A stretch of 33,426 nt of DNA from Spirochaetia bacterium (lineage in GTDB: Bacteria > Spirochaetota > Spirochaetia > CADAEX01). The stretch lies in NCBI GenBank assembly GCA_017535435.1, contig JAFXTY010000070.1, forward strand, positions 1 to 33,426. The letters run 5' to 3'. Position 1 is the stretch's first letter, and each line of letters begins with the position of its first letter. A program made the translations under genes and the position numbers. The notes under the pieces were generated by a model. The model did not search any database, was not told the DNA's origin, and saw only the letters and a list, made by a program, of their open reading frames with translations. Shown here one piece after another: positions 22,214 through 28,311 of the stretch.

Positions 22214-23419
22214 TTAAAATTTTGTAAAAATATGTCCCATCTTATCTTTCTTGGTCTGCAGATAGAACCGGTCGTACTGCTGGGGTTCCACCTCTATGGG
22301 AACCCGCTCTGCAACCCGCAGTCCGAAGCCGTCCAGGCCATAAACCTTGTTGGGGTTGTTGGTCATGAGACGGAGAGATTTCACACCCAGGTCCCGGAGA
22401 ATCTGGGCTCCGATCCAGTACTCCCGCAGGTCGGGCTGGAAGCCCAGCTTAAGGTTGGCTTCCACAGTGTCGCACCCCTGCTCCTGGAGCACGTAGGTCT
22501 TGAGCTTGTTTATAAGCCCTATTCCCCGCCCCTCCTGCCGCATGTAGAGCACCACGCCCCGCCCCTCCTGCTGTATCAGCTCCATGGCCTTATGCAGCTG
22601 CTGACCGCAGTCGCACCGCTTGGAGCCGAACACATCGCCGGTCATGCACTCGGAATGGACACGACACAGCACATTCTCGCCGTCGCCGATATCTCCTTTA
22701 AGCAGGGCGATGTGGTTCTCTCCGGTGATGTCATTCACATAGCCGTAGATATCGAAGTCGCCGTAGTCGGTGGGAAGCTTTGCCTTGGCCTCCCTTATCA
22801 CATGCTTCTCGTGGATGCGGCAGTAGTCCTGCAGCTCCTTGATTGTTATGAACTTGAGGTTGTACTTTTCTGCCAGCTTCCAGAGCTTAGGGGTGCGCAT
22901 CATAGTGCCGTCGTCATCCATCACCTCGCAGCAGAGACCGCACTCCTTAAGGCCTGCCAGGCGGCAGAGGTCAACAGTGGCCTCGGTATGGCCGTTCCGC
23001 ACTAGCACTCCGCCCCGCCTTGCAGTAAGGGGGAACATGTGGCCCGGCCTGCGGAAATCCTGGGGCCTTGACTCGTCGTTCACGCACTGGAGTGCAGTGA
23101 TGGAACGCTCTGCCGCAGAGATTCCGGTGGTGGTGCTTATATGGTCTATGGAGACAGTGAATGCTGTCTCGTGATTATCTGTATTCTCCGACACCATGGG
23201 GGGCAGTCCCAGCTTTGTGGCCAGGGCGGCGCTCATAGGGGTGCAAAGAAGCCCCTTGGCATAGGTTGCCATGAAGTTCACATTGGCCTGGGTTGCAAAC
23301 TCTGCGGCACAGATCATGTCTCCTTCGTTCTCCCGGTCCGGGTCGTCGGTGACCAGTATTATTCTTCCGTTACGAAGCTCATCAAGGGCCTCTTCTATCG
23401 TGTTGTACTTAAAATCCAT
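22214..23419 (-). CDS. ribBA: Bifunctional DHBP synthase / GTP cyclohydrolase II
   Basis: A 401-residue fusion supplying both riboflavin precursors. The N-terminal half (about 1-200) is 3,4-dihydroxy-2-butanone-4-phosphate synthase with [10 protein letters not shown] and the ribulose-5-phosphate region RPGHMFPL. The C-terminal half is GTP cyclohydrolase II with zinc ligands in [18 protein letters not shown], the catalytic [11 protein letters not shown], and LMTNNPNKV. Both active sites look intact. It overlaps ribE by 11 bp. The internal GTP cyclohydrolase II domain is the entry step of the pathway. Confidence 0.97.
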   Translation of the reverse strand: MDFKYNTIEEALDELRNGRIILVTDDPDRENEGDMICAAEFATQANVNFMATYAKGLLCTPMSAALATKLGLPPMVSENTDNHETAFTVSIDHISTTTGISAAERSITALQCVNDESRPQDFRRPGHMFPLTARRGGVLVRNGHTEATVDLCRLAGLKECGLCCEVMDDDGTMMRTPKLWKLAEKYNLKFITIKELQDYCRIHEKHVIREAKAKLPTDYGDFDIYGYVNDITGENHIALLKGDIGDGENVLCRVHSECMTGDVFGSKRCDCGQQLHKAMELIQQEGRGVVLYMRQEGRGIGLINKLKTYVLQEQGCDTVEANLKLGFQPDLREYWIGAQILRDLGVKSLRLMTNNPNKVYGLDGFGLRVAERVPIEVEPQQYDRFYLQTKKDKMGHIFTKF

Positions 23420-24059
23420 TTTCCCTTAAAAACTCCTCTGTTATTCTGCTTCTGTGGGGCTCTTCCTGCTCTTTCCGACCAAGAAGGCGCTCCACATATT
23501 TTCCAACAATATCGTTCTCCAGGTTCACCACATCACCAGACCTCTTTTTCAGAAGTGTGGTATGGGAACTGGTGTGGGGAATGATGGAGACTGCAAAATC
23601 CCTGTCACCCACCTTGGCCACAGTAAGGCTTATGCCGTCTATGGCTATGGATCCTTTCTCAACAATCAGGGCCAGGATGTCTGGTGATGTGCGGACATAG
23701 ACCCAGGTTGCATTGCCCTCCTGCTCCAGGGCAGCGACGGTGCCGGTGCCGTCGATATGGCCGCTTACTATGTGGCCTCCGAACCGGCCGTCAGCCGGCA
23801 TGGCCCGCTCCAGGTTCACCAGGTCGCCGGCCTTAAGCTGGCCCAAGTTGGAACGGCGCAGGGTCTCGGCCATCACATCGGCAGTAAAGCTTTTTGTATC
23901 CATAGTTGTGACAGTAAGACACACGCCGTTCACCGCAATGCTGTCCCCCGGCCTTGTACCGGAAAGGACCAGCTCTGCCCCTATCTGGATGCGACCTGAG
24001 TTTCCGCTCAGGGACACATGGCGTACTGTTCCTGTCTCCTCAATTATTCCTGTAAACAT
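23409..24059 (-). CDS. ribE: Riboflavin synthase alpha subunit
   Basis: A 216-residue riboflavin synthase that dismutates two lumazines to riboflavin. It is built of two homologous lumazine-binding beta-barrels: [13 protein letters not shown] with [13 protein letters not shown] in the first, and [13 protein letters not shown] with [12 protein letters not shown] in the second. The C-terminal helix needed for trimer formation follows VERLLGRK. It overlaps ribD by 16 bp and ribBA by 11 bp, so the genes are translationally coupled. Confidence 0.97.
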   Translation of the reverse strand: MFTGIIEETGTVRHVSLSGNSGRIQIGAELVLSGTRPGDSIAVNGVCLTVTTMDTKSFTADVMAETLRRSNLGQLKAGDLVNLERAMPADGRFGGHIVSGHIDGTGTVAALEQEGNATWVYVRTSPDILALIVEKGSIAIDGISLTVAKVGDRDFAVSIIPHTSSHTTLLKKRSGDVVNLENDIVGKYVERLLGRKEQEEPHRSRITEEFLRENGF

Positions 24060-25156
24060 TTTGAAACCTCGTATTCAATAAGAATATCGTCTCCTAAAAT
24101 CTGTGTCCTGGTGCGGCAGAGCTGGAATGCATCGGCGACCTGTTGGGCACCGGCACCTGACACCGGCCCCAGCGCCCTTTCTCCGCCGAAAATCTTGGGT
24201 GCCACATAGCTGTAGATATGGTTCACTATTCCTGCCTCAAGGGCGCTGTAATGGACCTGGCTGCCCCCTTCTATAAGAAGGCTGTCTATGGAACGCCTTC
24301 CCAGCTCAGACACCAGAGCCTTAAGGTCAGGCCTCCCGTCGGCACCGGGAAGGGAGAGCACCTCTGCACCCATCTGCTCAAGAGCCCCTTTCTTATCAGC
24401 AGAGGCTTTGCCGCCGCACACCACCATAAGAGGTATATCTCGGGCTGTCTGCACCAGATTGCTCTCCAGCGGTATCCGCAGTTTAGAATCCAGCACAATG
24501 CGCAGGGGGTTAACTCCTCCCGGCAGACGGCAGTTCAGCATAGGATTGTCAGCCAGCACTGTGTTTATCCCCACAAGGATAGCGGCATAGCGGTTTCTAA
24601 GCCTATGGGCATGGTTCCTTGCCTCCTCGCCTGTAATCCATTTAGAGGCGCCGGTCACAGTGGCAATGCGTCCGTCGGCAGTCATGGCATACTTAAGTGC
24701 CACATAGGGTTTTCCAGTTGTGATGTAATGAAAGAAAATGGAGTTAAGAGCATCGCACTCCTCTTTAAGGAAGCCAGTCTCCACCTGTATTCCATGCTGT
24801 CTCAGATACGCAATCCCTTTGCCGGAAACCAGGGGATTAGGGTCGGCAGAGCCTATGATGACACGGCCCACACCAGAATCAACCAGAGCCTCTGTGCAGG
24901 GCGGCTGCTTGCCAGTGTGACAGCAGGGCTCAAGAGTAACATAGATATCGGCACCTTTTGGGCTCTCTCCCCTGCGGACGCAGTCGGCCAAAGCCTCCCG
25001 TTCTGCGTGGAGGCTGCCATACTTTGTGTGATACCCCTCGCCTATGATCCGTCCATCTTTTACAACAACAGCGCCTACTAGCGGATTGGGACGGGTTTTT
25101 CCCTCTCCTTCCGCAGCCAGCTGGATGGCCCGTCTCATATACTGTTCTTCTGGCAT
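24044..25156 (-). CDS. ribD: Bifunctional pyrimidine deaminase/reductase
   Basis: A 370-residue RibD. The N-terminal deaminase (about 1-145) has the zinc site HAE and LEPCCHTGKQPPC. The C-terminal reductase (about 148-365) begins KYAMTADGRIAT, with GASKWITG, VGINTVLADNP and LIEGGSQVH. It performs the second and third steps of riboflavin synthesis. It is the first gene of the operon. Its only plausible Shine-Dalgarno, AGGGG, is separated from the ATG by seven U and lies in the expression platform of the FMN riboswitch. Confidence 0.97.
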   Translation of the reverse strand: MPEEQYMRRAIQLAAEGEGKTRPNPLVGAVVVKDGRIIGEGYHTKYGSLHAEREALADCVRRGESPKGADIYVTLEPCCHTGKQPPCTEALVDSGVGRVIIGSADPNPLVSGKGIAYLRQHGIQVETGFLKEECDALNSIFFHYITTGKPYVALKYAMTADGRIATVTGASKWITGEEARNHAHRLRNRYAAILVGINTVLADNPMLNCRLPGGVNPLRIVLDSKLRIPLESNLVQTARDIPLMVVCGGKASADKKGALEQMGAEVLSLPGADGRPDLKALVSELGRRSIDSLLIEGGSQVHYSALEAGIVNHIYSYVAPKIFGGERALGPVSGAGAQQVADAFQLCRTRTQILGDDILIEYEVSKCLQE

Positions 25157-25180
25157 AAAAAAACCCCTGACCCGGGGCAG
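25157..25180 (-). terminator. FMN-riboswitch expression platform: small hairpin with U7 that contains the ribD Shine-Dalgarno
   Basis: On the minus strand CCCC (25177-25174) can pair with GGGG (25167-25164), followed by seven U that touch the ribD ATG. That GGGG is the only ribosome-binding site. CTGCCCC (25180-25174) is also perfectly complementary to GGGGCAG (25316-25310) in the aptamer. This suggests mutually exclusive pairings and control of initiation, with possible weak termination. Confidence 0.7.
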
Positions 25181-25193
25181 AAACGTGAAAAAA

Positions 25194-25322
25194 ATCTTCT
25201 CTCATCCAGACTATACTGTCGGCTACGGAATCGCACCGTATCGTGCCCATTGAAAAGGGCTCGCTGGCTTACGCTCTAAAAGCGCTCACAGCCGGTAGGG
25301 AAATGCTCCCTGCCCCGAAGAC
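25194..25322 (-). promoter_or_regulatory. FMN riboswitch (RFN element)
   Basis: The minus-strand sequence has the RFN landmarks: GTCTTCGGGGCAGGG at the 5' side, CCCTACCGGC, GCGAGCCC, GATTCCG and the 3' block GCCGACAGTATAGTC followed by GGATGAGAGAAGAT. P1 pairs GTCTTC (25322-25317) with GAAGAT (25199-25194). It senses FMN and controls the ribDEBAH operon. Confidence 0.96.
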
Positions 25323-25328
25323 AAATCA

Positions 25329-25357
25329 AGAATATCATTTTATCCCCTATATGACAA
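25329..25357 (-). promoter_or_regulatory. Promoter of the rib operon
   Basis: TTGTCA (25357-25352), 17 bp, TATTCT (25334-25329) on the minus strand, putting the start near 25322, exactly at the 5' strand of riboswitch P1. Confidence 0.7.
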
Positions 25358-25371
25358 GCCCCTCGGCAATA

Positions 25372-25400
25372 TTGACATTTCCGTCTTCTCATTTTATCTT
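25372..25400 (+). promoter_or_regulatory. Promoter of the DbpA-domain protein gene
   Basis: A perfect TTGACA (25372-25377), 17 bp, TATCTT (25395-25400). The leader is about 22 nt and contains AAGGA. It is divergent from the rib promoter, the -35 boxes being 14 bp apart. Confidence 0.8.
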
Positions 25401-25428
25401 ATACATAGAAATATTACAGAAGGACACA

Positions 25429-26553
25429 ATGGTTAACAGGGAGCAGAGGATTCTCCAGGTATTACACGATGGGGGCTTTAGCGAGCTTACTTTTCTCCAG
25501 AAGTCAATTATACCTTTGGCATTGGATGGAGAAAACATAATTGCCGAAACTGGAGTAAATGCAGGAAAGATTGTAAGCTACATCATTTCCTCCATCATCT
25601 ACCTTGACGATTCTGATCCCGGTTTAAAAGTTTTAGTTATCGTTCCATCTGTGGAAGACGTAAAGAAAGTATCAGAGCAGTATGCGCTGTTCTGCAGAGA
25701 AGGAGGCTCGAAAATTTCGGTTGTCTCCTTCTCCGAGGAGAATAATACAAAAGGAGAGCTTGCTGTCCTGGAGAAAAAGCCGGACATCCTGATCTCTACG
25801 CCAGACAAGATTATAGATCATATCAGGCTGGGCAACTTTGACACCGACTCCATCTTGACCTGTATTGTTGACTGCGGAGATGAACAGTACAACGGCTTCT
25901 CCAACGACATCGAGTTCATCCATTCTGCGTTTTCCGTGCTGACCCGGTTCTGGGTCTTCACAAAAGACAGAGAAATGATACCTATTTTTCACCACCTTCT
26001 GATTGATCCCCAGATTATTTACAGCAACCGGGGAATCAAGAGCAGCACATCAGAACGACAGGAGGAAAAAATGGAATTCAGTGCAGATCAGGAAACCAAG
26101 TACGCAGAACTTATAAAGAAAATGGTCAAGAGCATCAAAGAGGAAGAGGATCCAAACGAAATGAACCAGTTCAAGAAGCTGGTGAAGAGAAATGTTCCTT
26201 TCACAATGAGGGGATATTTCAGCGCATACCTTTTCAAGACTCTGGTTACAAACACCAAGCCGGCACATGCCCCAAGCCAGAACAGAGCCGATAAAGATTA
26301 TAAAACTCTTTTCTTCAACATCGGCCGCACACGGGGACTGAACCCGCAGGCACTGCTCCGCTTCATCGCCGCAACTGCAGAGATTGACGGTTCAGAGATT
26401 GGACAGATAAAGATGCATGACAATTATTCCTTTGTGGATGTGGCAGAGCCATCTGTCCAGAAAGTTCTGGACACCCTTAACTCAAAGGTATACAGAGGCA
26501 GGACTTTAGCTGTCAATTTCGCGAAGAAGAATACAGAAGCTCCGAAAGCCTGA
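25429..26553 (+). CDS. Degenerate DEAD-box-like protein with C-terminal DbpA RNA-binding domain
   Basis: A 374-residue protein with one RecA-like domain (about 1-205), a charged linker (about 210-260) and a DbpA-type RRM-like domain (about 300-370: LFFNIGRTRGLNPQALLRFIA, YSFVDV, GRTLAVNFAKK). The Q motif is good (FSELTFLQKSIIPLALDGENII), and motifs Ia (VLVIVPS) and Ib (ILISTPDKIIDHI) are recognisable. However, Walker A is AETGVNAGKI in place of AxTGxGKT, motif II is DCGD in place of DEAD and motif III (SAT) is missing. There is no second RecA domain. It therefore cannot be a normal helicase and is probably a ribosome-assembly or RNA-binding adaptor. I start at the ATG at 25429, with AAGGA upstream and a promoter; the longer frame would run into the riboswitch region. 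Confidence 0.83.
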   Translation: MVNREQRILQVLHDGGFSELTFLQKSIIPLALDGENIIAETGVNAGKIVSYIISSIIYLDDSDPGLKVLVIVPSVEDVKKVSEQYALFCREGGSKISVVSFSEENNTKGELAVLEKKPDILISTPDKIIDHIRLGNFDTDSILTCIVDCGDEQYNGFSNDIEFIHSAFSVLTRFWVFTKDREMIPIFHHLLIDPQIIYSNRGIKSSTSERQEEKMEFSADQETKYAELIKKMVKSIKEEEDPNEMNQFKKLVKRNVPFTMRGYFSAYLFKTLVTNTKPAHAPSQNRADKDYKTLFFNIGRTRGLNPQALLRFIAATAEIDGSEIGQIKMHDNYSFVDVAEPSVQKVLDTLNSKVYRGRTLAVNFAKKNTEAPKA

Positions 26554-26901
26554 TTATCTTTCGTTGTTGTTCTGGCAGTCGATGCAGAACACTGCGTAAG
26601 GTATTGCTCTAAGCCGTCCCTCAGAAATTTTCTTTCCGCACTGCAGGCAGATTCCAAACCGCTTTGCATCGAGACGGGATAATGCCGCTTCAATGCTTGT
26701 GAGTTTATCAGCGTCCTGGCTGCTCATGCTTTCAAGCATTTTTCTGTCAATCTCATCAGAGGCGATATCCACATCATCCTTAGGGTCGGCGCTGGAGAAA
26801 AGGGAATGGAAGGAATTGTTCTGCGAATTAATGTTGTCCAGAAGTTCCTGCTTTAAAGATAAAAGTGATTTTCTCATCTCCTCTTCAAATTTTTCAGTCA
26901 T
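26554..26901 (-). CDS. dksA: DksA/TraR-family zinc-finger regulator
   Basis: A 115-residue protein with an N-terminal coiled coil (about 1-70, containing DPKDDVDIASDEIDRK) and a four-Cys zinc finger CLQCGKKISEGRLRAIPYA...CIDC (about 84-108). DksA binds RNA polymerase in the secondary channel and modulates rRNA and stress promoters with ppGpp. The tip acidic residues of E. coli DksA are roughly placed by PKDDVD, but I cannot confirm the exact DxxDxA match. GGAGGG precedes the ATG. A perfect TTGACA (26956-26951) lies upstream, but no convincing -10 follows it. The gene ends directly against the convergent DbpA-domain gene. Confidence 0.9.
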   Translation of the reverse strand: MTEKFEEEMRKSLLSLKQELLDNINSQNNSFHSLFSSADPKDDVDIASDEIDRKMLESMSSQDADKLTSIEAALSRLDAKRFGICLQCGKKISEGRLRAIPYAVFCIDCQNNNER

Positions 26902-26959
26902 AATTCCCTCCTTTACTATTTGCAGAACAATTGCACAAAAAGGGCTGGTATGTCAACAG

Positions 26960-26987
26960 AAAAAATAAATTTTTTATAAAAATTTAT
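26960..26987 (-). terminator. All-A/T hairpin terminator after lspA
   Basis: ATAAATTTTT (26965-26974) and AAAAATTTAT (26978-26987) form a perfect 10-bp stem with a 3-nt loop, overlapping the lspA stop codon, with five T following on the minus strand. No G or C is in the stem, so it may be weak. Confidence 0.55.
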
Positions 26988-27487
26988 GATATTTTTTTAG
27001 AACCCAGGAAGGAGAACACCAGAAGAAAACCGCATACCACTATGGCGGCATCGGCCACATTGAAAGTGGGCCACCTGTCAAGACCGAAAAGGCCGTAGAA
27101 TTTCACATCAATAAAATCCACAACACCCAGAGGCCGGAATATCCGGTCCACCAGATTTCCCAAACCGCCACCCAGAATACCGCAGGCAGACCATCTCTGA
27201 AGCCTGGTCAGGGAATCGGTCTTAAGAAGATAAACAGCAATAATACCCAGGATGACAAGGGGAACTGCGGAGAATAAAATAATTTTAAGCCACTGTGCCA
27301 TGGAAGTTCCTATGCTGAAGGCAATGGCTGTGTTGCGGGCATGTATTATGCGCAGGAAGCCTCCCATAAAGCTGGCCCCTATTCCATTTACAGGAATAAG
27401 CACAGTTATGAGCCACTTGGTGAGCTGGTCTGCAAGCACTACACCCAGGGTAAGAATAAATGGCAGTTTCTTGTCGTTCTTATCCAT
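26984..27487 (-). CDS. lspA: Lipoprotein signal peptidase (signal peptidase II)
   Basis: A 167-residue integral membrane aspartyl protease that removes signal peptides from prolipoproteins after lipidation. Four hydrophobic segments are visible (about 8-28, 60-85, 90-108, 135-160). Catalytic regions are ARNTAIAFSIG and GGGLGNLVDRIFRPLGVVDFIDV, which carries the two active Asp. I prefer the ATG at 27487, with AGGA 8 nt upstream; a GTG at 27493 would overlap the Nif3-like stop. Lipoproteins are abundant in spirochaetes, in line with the suggested host. Confidence 0.94.
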   Translation of the reverse strand: MDKNDKKLPFILTLGVVLADQLTKWLITVLIPVNGIGASFMGGFLRIIHARNTAIAFSIGTSMAQWLKIILFSAVPLVILGIIAVYLLKTDSLTRLQRWSACGILGGGLGNLVDRIFRPLGVVDFIDVKFYGLFGLDRWPTFNVADAAIVVCGFLLVFSFLGSKKIS

Positions 27488-27489
27488 TA

Positions 27490-28248
27490 TCACAGTCCTG
27501 TGGGAACATCAATGAAGATTGTCCTGAGATCCAGATCAGCGGAAACTTTCTTCGCCACATTCTGAACACCATACACCTCGGTGCGGTAATGCCCTGCAGA
27601 GATCATATTGATCCTGTTCTCAAGACAGGTATGATAGACCACATGAGCCGCATCTCCTGTTATATAAAGGTCCACATCCTCATCAATGGCATCAGATACA
27701 TCATGCTCGCCGCCACCGGTTATCACCGCACCGGTCAGATTCTTCTCCCTGCCGAAGGAAAGGCATGCCAGCATCTCGGCTCTGCTGTATCCAAGCCTGG
27801 CAAGGACCTGCTCTGTTGTCACAGGCTCCTTGAAGGTGCCCTTCACCCCCACATCAATCCCCCGGAATTTTCCGAAAGGCTTTAAATCGGCAAGTCCTGC
27901 CGCAGCAGCCAAAGATACATTGTTTCCCAGTTCAGGATGAATATCCAGCGGAAGATGAGCCGCATAAAGAGCCATGTTATTTTCCATGAGAAATTTGAGC
28001 CGCTGGTAGTGGCTACCGGTGACACACTGCTCATGTCCCCAGAAAAGGCCGTGGTGCACAAACACCATCTGGGCACCTGCTTCCCTGGCCCGGCGGAAAC
28101 TTTCCATGCAGGCATCAACTGCAAAAGCAATGCAGGTTATATCTGCAGTATTCTCCACCTGCACTCCATTCAAAGAGATATCAGTTCCTGCCAGAGCATC
28201 AATGGCAAGAAAGCTTCTGAAATAGGAATCAAGCTCTTCTAACCTCAT
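27490..28248 (-). CDS. Nif3-like dinuclear metal-centre protein (YbgI/DUF34)
   Basis: A 252-residue member of the Nif3/YbgI family, which forms toroidal hexamers with a two-metal site. The motifs are DISLNGVQVEN, the metal-binding MVFVHHGLFWG (about 59-69), HLPLDIHPELGNN and, near the C-terminus, ISAGHYRTEVYGVQNVA, which provides the last His and Glu ligands. The cellular function of the family is unsettled; a GTP cyclohydrolase I type 2 annotation is common but poorly supported. It lies 2 nt before lspA. It has no Shine-Dalgarno, and its promoter puts the start on the A of the ATG. Confidence 0.9.
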   Translation of the reverse strand: MRLEELDSYFRSFLAIDALAGTDISLNGVQVENTADITCIAFAVDACMESFRRAREAGAQMVFVHHGLFWGHEQCVTGSHYQRLKFLMENNMALYAAHLPLDIHPELGNNVSLAAAAGLADLKPFGKFRGIDVGVKGTFKEPVTTEQVLARLGYSRAEMLACLSFGREKNLTGAVITGGGEHDVSDAIDEDVDLYITGDAAHVVYHTCLENRINMISAGHYRTEVYGVQNVAKKVSADLDLRTIFIDVPTGL

Positions 28249-28254
28249 ATTTTT

Positions 28255-28283
28255 ATTATATATTATAAATCTCTTCTTGACAA
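28255..28283 (-). promoter_or_regulatory. Promoter of nif3-like-lspA (leaderless), sharing its -35 with the divergent promoter
   Basis: On the minus strand TTGTCA (28283-28278), 17 bp, a perfect TATAAT (28260-28255). Six nt separate the -10 box from the ATG at 28248. Confidence 0.85.
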
Positions 28284-28305
28284 CAAAGAGTCATTCTTAT
28301 GTAAT
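28277..28305 (+). promoter_or_regulatory. Promoter of the Lon-like protease operon (leaderless), overlapping the divergent -35
   Basis: A perfect TTGACA (28277-28282), 17 bp, TGTAAT (28300-28305). Six nt separate the -10 box from the ATG at 28312, with no Shine-Dalgarno. Five of the six -35 bases are shared with the opposite promoter. Confidence 0.82.
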
Positions 28306-28311
28306 TGAAAC

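Noticed and set aside
26915-26956. dksA promoter from the perfect TTGACA at 26956-26951
   Set aside because: No acceptable -10 box lies 16-18 bp downstream (best 3/6), so I did not list it as a promoter.
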